DNA of 14,569 nucleotides from Bacilli bacterium (GTDB lineage Bacteria; Bacillota_I; Bacilli_A; RF39; UBA660), in contig JAEDKN010000024.1 in NCBI GenBank assembly GCA_016295795.1, positions 1 to 14,569 on the forward strand, read 5' to 3'. Position 1 is the first letter of the stretch, and every line of letters begins with the position of its first letter. Of the stretch, positions 6,199-12,800 are shown piece by piece. Both the position numbers and the translations under genes were made by a program. Below the pieces are notes generated by a model. The model was not told the origin of the DNA. It made no database searches and worked only from the letters and a program-made list of their open reading frames with translations.

Positions 6199-7413
6199 AT
6201 GATAATAAGAATAATAGGGATAGGTTTAATCTTAGTAGGATTAATAATATTGATTATCGAATGCATATTTTGCAAGAAAAATAACAATATACCATCTGAT
6301 AAAATCAATAATGGTAATTATGCTTTTCTAATACCTGCTAGGTACGAATCAAAAGTAATAGAGGGCTTATTAAATAGTATTGATAATCAAACTAGGGAAG
6401 TTCCATCTAAAAATGTTTATGTTATTGTTGAAAGCACGGAAGATCCAACTGTTGAAATAGTAAAAAAACATAAAATGAATATAGTTTATAGACATGATCT
6501 TAGTAAAAAAAGAAAAGGATATGCTTTGGATGATGCTATAAAAGAAATAATTAACAAAAATATTCATTATGATGCTTATTTTGTTATGGATGCTGATAAT
6601 GTATTAGATAGAAATTTTCTAAAAGAGATGGAAAAACTTATCAATAAAGGTTACGATATAGGATTGGGATATCGTAATTGTAAAAATGGTAATGATTCTG
6701 TAGTGGCTGCATGCTCATCTCTTACTTTTTCTATGATTAATGAATTTAGTAATAATAAAAAAATAAAAGATACAAGAACACTAACTATTTCTGGAACAGG
6801 TTTCTTTATTAGAGGGGATATAATTGAAAGTTTAGGTGGGTATCCGTTTTTATCTTTAACAGAAGATTATGAACTTACTTTATATGCTGTTTTAAATAAT
6901 CTTACAACTTCTTATAATACAAAAGCAATATTTTATGATGAACAGCCTACTAGTTATAGTAAGACAATTGTGCAAAGGACCAGATGGATAAGAGGATATT
7001 TTGAAGCGCGTAGAAAATATATTGGAAAGATAAAAGCATCACTAGTTTATAATGACAAAAATTTTGGATCAAAAATTACAGAAATCGTTGGAGTAAAGCA
7101 TTATATTTTTATGATAATTGGTGCAGTTTTATATTTTTTAAGTGATATTATTAACATTTTAAAAAGTGGTGATTTAATCTTTAATATTGTTAGTATGATT
7201 AGCTTGTTATTGTTAGTATATATTATTTTGTTTTTATTTACTAAAATGTTATTAGATTTAGAAAAAGATAAGTTAAATCTAACTAAGGAAATGAGAATAA
7301 AGGCATTGTTTTTTAATCCGATATATTTGATTGGTTATGTAAGATGTGCGCTTATTGCTTTATTCAAAAAAGATGTTGGATGGGATGTAATTGAACATAA
7401 TAGAAATATATAA
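6199..7413 (+). CDS. Membrane-embedded family 2 glycosyltransferase, processive type
   Basis: A 404-residue protein with an N-terminal membrane helix (about 3-22), a cytoplasmic GT-A domain and two or more C-terminal hydrophobic segments (about 300-355). The catalytic set of inverting, processive GT2 enzymes (cellulose, hyaluronan and poly-GlcNAc synthase type) is complete: the D-x-D motif at Asp131/Asp133 in M-D-A-D-N, the T-E-D general base region at Glu222/Asp223, and Q-R-T-R-W at 259-263. The protein should therefore transfer sugars from a nucleotide donor to a lipid or growing polymer at the membrane. The substrate cannot be read from the sequence. The start ATG at 6199 is one base after the stop of the CmpB-type gene, so the two are co-translated. 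No other polysaccharide genes lie in the window. Confidence 0.88.
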   Translation: MIIRIIGIGLILVGLIILIIECIFCKKNNNIPSDKINNGNYAFLIPARYESKVIEGLLNSIDNQTREVPSKNVYVIVESTEDPTVEIVKKHKMNIVYRHDLSKKRKGYALDDAIKEIINKNIHYDAYFVMDADNVLDRNFLKEMEKLINKGYDIGLGYRNCKNGNDSVVAACSSLTFSMINEFSNNKKIKDTRTLTISGTGFFIRGDIIESLGGYPFLSLTEDYELTLYAVLNNLTTSYNTKAIFYDEQPTSYSKTIVQRTRWIRGYFEARRKYIGKIKASLVYNDKNFGSKITEIVGVKHYIFMIIGAVLYFLSDIINILKSGDLIFNIVSMISLLLLVYIILFLFTKMLLDLEKDKLNLTKEMRIKALFFNPIYLIGYVRCALIALFKKDVGWDVIEHNRNI

Positions 7414-7433
7414 GGAAATATTTTTAAAAATAA

Positions 7434-7463
7434 TGTACAAAAATGAAAATATTATGTTATAAT
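7434..7463 (+). promoter_or_regulatory. Promoter of tRNA-Leu
   Basis: TATAAT (7458-7463) with an extended TG (7455-7456) lies just upstream of the tRNA; TGTACA (7434-7439) at an 18-base distance is a modest -35. Transcription would start at the 5' end of the tRNA. Confidence 0.6.
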
Positions 7464-7471
7464 ATTCTCAT

Positions 7472-7557
7472 GCCTGCGTGGTGGAATGGTAGACGCGTTG
7501 GACTCAAAATCCAATGGTAGCAATACCGTGTCGGTTCAAGTCCGACCGCAGGCACCA
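7472..7557 (+). tRNA. tRNA-Leu (anticodon CAA)
   Basis: A complete 86-base class II tRNA. The acceptor stem GCCTGCG (7472-7478) pairs perfectly with CGCAGGC (7547-7553). The anticodon stem is TTGGA/TCCAA (7498-7502 with 7510-7514) around the loop CTCAAAA, giving anticodon CAA at 7505-7507, which reads UUG. A long variable arm (TGGTAGCAATACC) and the T-arm TCGGTTCAAGTCCGA are present, and the 3' CCA is encoded (7555-7557). It stands alone between protein genes with its own promoter and terminator. Confidence 0.97.
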
Positions 7558-7567
7558 GATGGATGTT

Positions 7568-7595
7568 AAACTCGAACTTTTAATGTTCGGGTTTT
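7568..7595 (+). terminator. Terminator after tRNA-Leu
   Basis: AAACTCGAAC (7568-7577) pairs with GTTCGGGTTT (7585-7594), including two G-U pairs in RNA, around a 7-base loop. A short T-run overlaps the right arm. Confidence 0.7.
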
Positions 7596-7736
7596 AAAAT
7601 ATAATTAATTAGTTAGAATTGTTATTGAACTTGACACCAACTATATTTTGCGTGTTTTTTTATTTTGTTTATTTTTCTTATCAAATGTATTATAATCATA
7701 TATGATTAAAATTCTTATAACTTTGGAGGTGATATT

Positions 7737-8480
7737 TTGTCAAAAGTAGTATTAGTTACTGGCTCTAGTAATGGAATTGGTAGAGGAACAATTATTAGAT
7801 TTGCTAGAGAAGGGTATAATGTTATAATAAACTATAATAAAGATGAGAAAAATGCTTATGCATTAAAAGAAGAAACAGAAAAAAAATATGGTGTTAGTGC
7901 TTCTGTTTTGAGATGTGATATTTCCAACGAAGAAGACGTAAAAAATATGGTGAGCAAAATTATAGAACAATATGGACATATTGATGTATTAGTAAATAAT
8001 GCTGCGATAGAGATTTGTTCTGATTTTAACGAAAAAGATAGAGAATCTTTTATAAAAGTTCTAAATACTAATGTTGTTGGAACATTTTTGGTTAGTAAAT
8101 ATGTTGGAAATGAAATGAAAAAAGTAGGAAAAGGTCGTATAATTAATATTTCTTCGAATAATGGAATAGATAAGTATGATCCTTCAACATTGGAGTATGA
8201 CGCAAGCAAAAGCGCTATTATAAATATGACTTATAATTTGGCCAAAGAGTTTGCTCCATACATAAACGTTAATTGCGTTGCACCCGGCTGGGTAAAGACA
8301 GAAAAAATAGAGCAATTAGATAAAAGTTTAGATAATAAGTTTATAGCTTCTGAAAGTGAAAAAATATTACTTGGTAGATTTGCTAATGTAGAAGAAATTG
8401 CTGATGTTATATATTTTTTATCTAGTAAAGAGGCAAGTTACATAAATGGAACTGTTATTAGAGTGGATGGTGGATATTAA
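7737..8480 (+). CDS. Short-chain dehydrogenase/reductase, FabG-like
   Basis: A 247-residue classical SDR. The cofactor motif T-G-S-S-N-G-I-G is at 8-15, N-N-A-A at 87-90, Asn112, the catalytic serine in I-S-S (139-140), Tyr154 and Lys158 in Y-D-A-S-K, then P-G-W-V and a C-terminal V-D-G-G. Such enzymes use NAD(P)(H) to reduce or oxidise a carbonyl/hydroxyl; the nearest families are 3-oxoacyl-ACP reductases and sugar dehydrogenases. No fatty-acid synthesis genes are nearby, so the substrate is open. The start is TTG at 7737, forced by GGAGGTGAT at 7725-7733 and by the Rossmann fold beginning at residue 4. A TATAAT at 7691-7696 may be its -10, though no good -35 is seen. The TAA overlaps the ATG of the following PLP enzyme by one base, so the two are coupled. 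Confidence 0.9.
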   Translation: MSKVVLVTGSSNGIGRGTIIRFAREGYNVIINYNKDEKNAYALKEETEKKYGVSASVLRCDISNEEDVKNMVSKIIEQYGHIDVLVNNAAIEICSDFNEKDRESFIKVLNTNVVGTFLVSKYVGNEMKKVGKGRIINISSNNGIDKYDPSTLEYDASKSAIINMTYNLAKEFAPYINVNCVAPGWVKTEKIEQLDKSLDNKFIASESEKILLGRFANVEEIADVIYFLSSKEASYINGTVIRVDGGY

Positions 8481-9709
8481 TGAATGAGTCAATGACAAAT
8501 TTAGTAAACAAGGTTAATGAAAAGATAAAGAGTGAATTAGATTATATTGACGATCTTTGTGAAAAAAATAGTTTAAGAGTTCTAAAGGCTTTTAAAAAGA
8601 ATATGATAACAGAGTCACATTTTAATGCTACTACTGGTTATGGTTATAATGACGCAGGTCGTGATGCAGTTGAGAGAGTATATGCCGATGTATTAGGGGC
8701 TGAAGATAGCCTTGTTAGAAATCAATTTATTTCTGGTACACATGCGCTTACAGTTGCTTTATTTGGAGTGTTAAGACCCAATGATATAATGCTATCTGTT
8801 GGTGGAAAACCTTATGATACACTTGATGAAGTAATTGGAATAGAAGAAAATCCAAGTTCGCTTAAAAGTTTTGGAATAAGATATGAACAAATAGATTTAG
8901 TAGAAGATGATTTTGATTATGAAAAAATAAAAGAGTATTTGCTTAATAATAAAGTTAAAGTTTTATATATTCAGCGTTCAAAAGGTTATTCTACAAGAAA
9001 AAGTATTGACATATTAAAATTAGAACAGTTAATTAAATTTGTAAGAGAATTCGATAATGAAGTAATCATTATGGTAGATAATTGTTATTGTGAATTTGTA
9101 GAAGAGAAAACACCTGTAGAAGTTGGCGCAGATGTTATGATAGGTTCATTAATAAAAAATTTAGGTGCTGGCATTGCTTCTAATGGTGCTTATGTAGCTG
9201 GAAAAAAACATTTAATAGAACTTATCGCAGAAAGATTGACGGTACCTGGTCAAGGAAAGGAAGTAGGGCCAAGTCTAGGAGCTAATAAAGAATTTTTAAA
9301 AGGAATTTTCTTTGCTCCTTCAGTTGTAGCCTCCAGTTTAAAAACTGCTATTTTTACTAGTGCTATTCTAGAAGAGTTAGGATACGAAGTTGAACCAAAA
9401 TATAATCAAAAGAGAGCAGATATAGTTCAAAACATAGTATTTAATGATGAGAATAAACTAATTAAATATTGTCAAGCCATTCAATCTTATTCAGCAATTG
9501 ATTCACATGTTTTACCAATTCCTAGTGATATGCCTGGATATAGTGATAAAATAATTATGGCTTCAGGTTCATTTACCCAAGGATCATCTATTGAGCTTTC
9601 TTGTGATGGGCCACTTAGAAGTCCTTATATTGCATATCAACAAGGGGCGCTTACTTATCAATATGGTAAGCTTGCAGTTATACAAGCAGTAAGTGAAGTT
9701 ATAAAATAA
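8480..9709 (+). CDS. PLP-dependent enzyme of the methionine gamma-lyase-like / aluminium resistance family
   Basis: A 409-residue fold-type I PLP protein, full length for the PF06838 family (B. subtilis YnbB type). Visible motifs are N-A-T-T-G-Y-G-Y-N-D-A-G-R near residue 49, Q-F-I-S-G-T-H-A-L near 87, S-V-G-G-K-P-Y-D-T-L, V-D-N-C-Y-C-E-F (the aspartate that contacts the PLP ring nitrogen) and S-L-I-K-N-L-G-A-G-I with the likely Schiff-base Lys226. Later stretches include P-G-Q-G-K-E-V-G-P-S and P-S-D-M-P-G-Y. The family is annotated as methionine gamma-lyase-like or as aluminium resistance protein, but the true substrate is not established. In B. subtilis ynbB lies just upstream of glnR; that context is absent, and the gene is instead coupled to an SDR by a one-base overlap. 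A strong terminator follows. Confidence 0.9.
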   Translation: MNESMTNLVNKVNEKIKSELDYIDDLCEKNSLRVLKAFKKNMITESHFNATTGYGYNDAGRDAVERVYADVLGAEDSLVRNQFISGTHALTVALFGVLRPNDIMLSVGGKPYDTLDEVIGIEENPSSLKSFGIRYEQIDLVEDDFDYEKIKEYLLNNKVKVLYIQRSKGYSTRKSIDILKLEQLIKFVREFDNEVIIMVDNCYCEFVEEKTPVEVGADVMIGSLIKNLGAGIASNGAYVAGKKHLIELIAERLTVPGQGKEVGPSLGANKEFLKGIFFAPSVVASSLKTAIFTSAILEELGYEVEPKYNQKRADIVQNIVFNDENKLIKYCQAIQSYSAIDSHVLPIPSDMPGYSDKIIMASGSFTQGSSIELSCDGPLRSPYIAYQQGALTYQYGKLAVIQAVSEVIK

Positions 9710-9738
9710 ATATTGCTTAATTAAGTAATATTTTTTTT
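9709..9738 (+). terminator. Terminator after the PLP enzyme gene
   Basis: AATATTGCTT (9709-9718) pairs with AAGTAATATT (9723-9732), with one G-U pair and an AATT loop, followed by eight T (9731-9738). The hairpin begins on the last base of the stop codon. Confidence 0.88.
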
Positions 9739-9777
9739 GTTATATTAATAATATTTATTGTAAAGGAGAGAACTTTT

Positions 9778-10311
9778 ATGATAAATAAACAAAATTTATG
9801 GTTTCTAACATTATTTAGTCTAATACTAGTTCTAAGTGTATACTATATAACTATGCCAAATGAGCTTTTGTTAACTAATAATAGTGCAGTTGTAGATAAA
9901 GATGAGGAAAAAACAGCTAACGAAGATGATGATACAAGCAATAAAGAAGCGGTGGTTTCAATAGAAGAAAGTGAAGTATTAGTAGCGCTGAGAGTAAGTT
10001 TGAATGAAGAAAGAGAAGCAATAAAATCCGATCTTGAATCTCTTCTTACTAATAGTTCTGCAACTACTGAGGAAAAAAACTCTGCTTATGATGAACTTCA
10101 ACAACTTAATACAATAACTGGTCAAGAAACTTCTTTGGAAACTAAGCTTAAAGAAAAATATAAAATGCCTGTTTTTGTTAAGATAGAAGATAAAGAAATC
10201 ACTGTTGTAATAGATAATGATAAGCATGATACTACACTAGCGAATAATATAATGAGAAGTGTTCAAGAAGAATTTAAAGAAAAAATGTATATTACTGTAC
10301 AATTTAAATAG
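9778..10311 (+). CDS. spoIIIAH: Stage III sporulation protein AH-like
   Basis: A 177-residue protein with a short basic N-terminus and one membrane helix (about 8-26), an acidic low-complexity stretch (36-55), a helical region rich in Glu, Ser and Leu (60-125) and a C-terminal domain. Its end matches the SpoIIIAH family: V-F-V-K-I-E-D followed by V-V-I-D, then A-N-N-I-M-R-S-V-Q-E-E-F and I-T-V-Q-F. SpoIIIAH sits in the mother-cell membrane and binds forespore SpoIIQ, forming part of the channel between the two cells; its outer domain resembles ring-forming secretion proteins. It is shorter than the B. subtilis protein (218). It is not preceded by spoIIIAG: the rest of the spoIIIA operon is not in this window. 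The RBS AAAGGAGAG precedes ATG 9778. No clear sigma E promoter was found upstream. Confidence 0.88.
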   Translation: MINKQNLWFLTLFSLILVLSVYYITMPNELLLTNNSAVVDKDEEKTANEDDDTSNKEAVVSIEESEVLVALRVSLNEEREAIKSDLESLLTNSSATTEEKNSAYDELQQLNTITGQETSLETKLKEKYKMPVFVKIEDKEITVVIDNDKHDTTLANNIMRSVQEEFKEKMYITVQFK

Positions 10312-10329
10312 CTTATTAGCTATTTTTTT
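10306..10329 (+). terminator. Terminator after spoIIIAH
   Basis: AAATAGC (10306-10312) pairs perfectly with GCTATTT (10319-10325) around the loop TTATTA, followed by T to 10329. The TAG stop of spoIIIAH lies in the left arm. Confidence 0.85.
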
Positions 10330-10342
10330 GGTTAAATACCCT

Positions 10343-10370
10343 CAACTAAAAACTTGGTAAACATAGAATA
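10343..10370 (+). promoter_or_regulatory. Candidate sigma K-type promoter of gerE
   Basis: CATAGAATA (10362-10370) fits the sigma K -10 consensus CATAnnnTA exactly. CAACT at 10343-10347, 14 bases further upstream, could serve as the short AC-type -35. In B. subtilis gerE is read by sigma K. The predicted start would lie near 10378, leaving a short leader before the ribosome-binding site at 10391. The -35 is weak, so the call rests mainly on the -10 and the gene that follows. Confidence 0.5.
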
Positions 10371-10409
10371 CTATGAGAAAAAATATATAAAGGAGAGAGG
10401 GTTGAATTT

Positions 10410-10613
10410 ATTAAAGGAATATTAACACTTCGCGAAAGAGAAGTATTTGAACTTTTAATTCAAAATTATAGTACAAAAGAAATTGCAGAGAAACTAAATA
10501 TCAGTGAAAAGACCGTAAGAAATCACATATCTAATACTATGCAAAAGTTAGGGGTAAAGGGAAGAGCAGGGGCTGTTATAGAACTTCTGAGATTAAATGA
10601 ACTTTCGTTGTAA
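10410..10613 (+). CDS. gerE: GerE, late sporulation LuxR-type transcription regulator, with unclear start
   Basis: The frame encodes L-T-L-R-E-R-E-V-F-E-L-L, then T-K-E-I-A, I-S-E-K-T-V-R-N-H-I-S-N and M-Q-K-L-G-V-K-G-R, ending E-L-L-R-L-N-E-L-S-L. This matches B. subtilis GerE (74 residues), a free-standing LuxR-type helix-turn-helix that turns coat genes on or off in the mother cell under sigma K. The next gene is gerM; gerE and gerM are also close neighbours in B. subtilis. The start is a problem. The frame is open from an upstream TGA at 10374, but no ATG, GTG or TTG lies before the helix-turn-helix. A well-placed TTG (10402), six bases after AGGAG (10391-10395), opens the wrong frame and ends after seven codons; one extra A in the AAA at 10413-10415 would join it to GerE. 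I give ATT at 10410 (nine bases after GAGG, 10397-10400) as a provisional start. A frameshift, assembly error or rare start are all possible. Confidence 0.78.
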   Translation: MKGILTLREREVFELLIQNYSTKEIAEKLNISEKTVRNHISNTMQKLGVKGRAGAVIELLRLNELSL

Positions 10614-10657
10614 TGAATAAATATTAAGTATTTTCATATTATTTTATAGGTGATAAT

Positions 10658-11584
10658 ATGCTTAAACAAAAAGCCTTAAGGAAGATACTTATTACTTCAA
10701 TAACTATCGTTATCCTTTTAATGATATATTTAATGCCAACTAATAATAAATCTTCAATTAATACTTTAAATATTGATAAAAAGATAGAATATATAGATAA
10801 AAAAGTTGGTTACATATATCTATTAAATGATAACGATTTATTGGTTAAAGTAAACGTTTTGATGAATGATAGTGACTCATTAAATGAGAAAGTAATAGAT
10901 ATTTTAAATAATCTACTGAATAATGATGCTACTGCGAAAGAACTTAGAAGAGTAATTCCTAATAAAACAAAAATACTCAATACTGAGATAGATGATGGCT
11001 ATTTATCTGTTAGTTTTTCTAAAGACATATTAAATATAGATGAAAAATATCAAGAAAAATTAATTGAATCAATTGCTTATTCTATTTTTGAAATAGGTGA
11101 AATTAAGAAAATAAGCATATATGTTGAAGAAGAGAATATAAATAAATATTTTTCTTTTGTTCCTGAGATTATAACTAGGGATTTTGGTATAAACAAGAAA
11201 TATGATATAAAAAGTTTTAAGGATATTCAAAAGGTTGTTGTTTACTATATAGATGAAATAGATAATAATAAGTACTTCGTTCCTGTTACAAGTTATATAA
11301 ATGATGATGAGGAAAAGATTAAGATTATTATTGAAAGTCTTTCTAGTAGTTATATATATGAACCTAATTTGATTAGTCTTTTGAATAATAATACTGAACT
11401 TATAAATTATGAAATAAATGATGATATTATGTTACTTAATTTTAATAATAGTATTTTTATAAGTGATGGTAACATTCTAGAGGAAGTTATTTACACTATA
11501 AGTAATTCTGTATTTGATAGTTATGATGTTAATAAAGTTGTGTTCAATGTTGAAAATAAAACAATTAGTGAAATATCAAAATAA
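10658..11584 (+). CDS. gerM: GerM-like protein with two GerMN domains
   Basis: A 308-residue protein with an N-terminal membrane helix (about 10-26) and two GerMN-type repeats outside the cell. The first runs about 52-160 and includes V-N-V-L-M-N, I-L-N-N-L-L, L-R-R-V-I-P and the strand pair Y-L-S-V-S-F-S. The second runs about 190-305 with V-V-Y-Y-I, P-V-T-S-Y, I-I-E-S-L and L-L-N-F-N-N. In B. subtilis GerM is a mother-cell lipoprotein needed for septal peptidoglycan remodelling and germination and is linked to the SpoIIIA-SpoIIQ complex. Here no lipobox cysteine follows the hydrophobic segment, so it is probably a signal-anchored membrane protein. The RBS AGGTGAT lies just before ATG 10658. 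It follows gerE by 44 bases with no terminator between, so the two may be cotranscribed. The second repeat is more divergent; the family call is firm, the function by analogy. Confidence 0.87.
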   Translation: MLKQKALRKILITSITIVILLMIYLMPTNNKSSINTLNIDKKIEYIDKKVGYIYLLNDNDLLVKVNVLMNDSDSLNEKVIDILNNLLNNDATAKELRRVIPNKTKILNTEIDDGYLSVSFSKDILNIDEKYQEKLIESIAYSIFEIGEIKKISIYVEEENINKYFSFVPEIITRDFGINKKYDIKSFKDIQKVVVYYIDEIDNNKYFVPVTSYINDDEEKIKIIIESLSSSYIYEPNLISLLNNNTELINYEINDDIMLLNFNNSIFISDGNILEEVIYTISNSVFDSYDVNKVVFNVENKTISEISK

Positions 11585-11599
11585 AAATCAAAAAAGATA

Positions 11600-11628
11600 T
11601 TGAATAATATTTTTAAATGGTGTATAAT
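11600..11628 (+). promoter_or_regulatory. Promoter of tRNA-Arg
   Basis: TTGAAT (11600-11605), a 17-base spacer and TATAAT (11623-11628), the best-spaced sigma-A promoter in this part of the window, ending 20 bases before the tRNA. Confidence 0.82.
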
Positions 11629-11648
11629 TTAGAATGTATCTTGGTTAT

Positions 11649-11725
<77 letters not shown>

Positions 11726-11734
11726 TTTGAAATT

Positions 11735-11762
11735 AAAGGAACTTGTAAGAGTTCTTTTTTTT
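11735..11762 (+). terminator. Terminator after tRNA-Arg
   Basis: AAAGGAACT (11735-11743) pairs with AGTTCTTTT (11750-11758), with one G-U pair, around the loop TGTAAG, and the T-run continues to 11762. Confidence 0.82.
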
Positions 11763-11853
11763 ATTAATAATGAATATGTCAAGAAAAATTTGATTTTAAA
11801 AAAATTATCTTTGTGCTATTATAATAATATATTTATAGAAAGATGTGTTTGTT

Positions 11854-12774
11854 ATGAAAAAATGTGTAATTATTTATAATCCAAATAGTGGAAAAAAGAT
11901 AAAAAAAGATTTTTTGGCAGCTTTTGTTGATATTTTACTAGAACATGAATATGTTCCTGAGATTATTTTCTCTAGATATAGAGGACATATTACAAAAATC
12001 GTTCAAGAGTTAGATTCGCCAGAGTTAGTTATATCTGTAGGTGGAGATGGGACTTTTAATGAAGCTATGACCGGTAATTTGAAAAGAGAAAAAAGACTTT
12101 TGCTTGCACATATTCCCGTTGGAACAACTAATGATATAGGAGTTATGTTTGGATATGGCAAAGATATTATAAGTAATTTAAAAATGCTTCTTGATGGAGA
12201 AGAAAGAAATATTGATATTTGTACTATAAATGATAGACCATTTGTCTATGTAGCAGGATTTGGTAAATTTATGAACATTCCATATGAGACAAGTAGGAAT
12301 CTAAAGAAAAAGTATGGACATATGGCGTATCTTATGGAAGGAGTAAAAGAGTTTAATCAATCTACAAAACTCTATGATATAACTTATGAAGTTGATGGGG
12401 AAGAGTATAAGGGACTTTACTCTTTTGTTAGCATTTCAAACGCCACTAGAATCGCAGGAATAAAAGATTTTATTAAGGATGTTAAATTAGATGATGATAA
12501 ATTTGAAGTTTTACTTTGTAATATAACAAGGAAGAAAGATATCATAAAGAGTTTATATTATTTAACTACTAGTGATATTACTAAGGTACCTGGATTTTAT
12601 TTTCACAAAGTAAGTAATATGAAGATAAAATTCAATGGGCCACAAAAAGCAAATTGGTGTATTGATGGTGAAAAACTAGATGATGATAGCAAAGAATTTG
12701 AAATAAAGGTTCTAAAAAATATTAGACTTCTTATTCCTAAGAAAAACATAAAAACATTATTTGTAGAAAAATAA
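11854..12774 (+). CDS. Diacylglycerol kinase-type lipid kinase (DagK/YegS family)
   Basis: A 306-residue soluble lipid kinase of normal family length. Motifs are I-I-Y-N-P-N-S-G-K-K at the N-terminus (about 5-14), the nucleotide-binding V-G-G-D-G-T-F-N-E near 65-73, I-P-V-G-T-T-N-D near 93-100, R-N-I-D-I-C and the C-terminal W-C-I-D-G-E. In Gram-positive bacteria DgkB-type enzymes phosphorylate the diacylglycerol released during lipoteichoic acid synthesis so it can be recycled to phosphatidic acid. That role is the likeliest, but homologues act on other lipids, so I give no symbol. I chose ATG at 11854, with AAAGATGTG upstream, because family members begin close to the I-I-Y-N-P motif; an in-frame GTG lies at 11845. 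A TATAAT at 11820-11825 may be the -10. A terminator shared with the convergent gene follows. Confidence 0.9.
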   Translation: MKKCVIIYNPNSGKKIKKDFLAAFVDILLEHEYVPEIIFSRYRGHITKIVQELDSPELVISVGGDGTFNEAMTGNLKREKRLLLAHIPVGTTNDIGVMFGYGKDIISNLKMLLDGEERNIDICTINDRPFVYVAGFGKFMNIPYETSRNLKKKYGHMAYLMEGVKEFNQSTKLYDITYEVDGEEYKGLYSFVSISNATRIAGIKDFIKDVKLDDDKFEVLLCNITRKKDIIKSLYYLTTSDITKVPGFYFHKVSNMKIKFNGPQKANWCIDGEKLDDDSKEFEIKVLKNIRLLIPKKNIKTLFVEK

Positions 12775-12775
12775 A

Positions 12776-12800
12776 AAGGATACTTATAATAAGTATTCTT
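12776..12800. terminator. Bidirectional terminator between the convergent lipid kinase and thioredoxin-like genes
   Basis: AAGGATACTTA (12776-12786) pairs with TAAGTATTCTT (12790-12800), 11 bp with one G-U pair and a TAA loop. The flanking A-rich left and T-rich right sides allow it to work for both strands. It overlaps the last bases of the minus-strand gene. Confidence 0.72.

Noticed and set aside
7631..7647. TTGACA followed by TATATT upstream of the SDR gene
   Set aside because: The spacing is only five bases, and no -10 lies 16-18 bases downstream of this TTGACA.
10402..10425. Programmed -1 frameshift for gerE at TTA TTA AAG
   Set aside because: The heptamer A-TTA-AAG does not allow good re-pairing of the P-site tRNA and no stimulatory hairpin is seen; indel or rare start is simpler.
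10635..10643. CATATTATT upstream of gerM as a sigma K -10
   Set aside because: One mismatch to CATAnnnTA, no -35, and gerM can be read from the gerE promoter.
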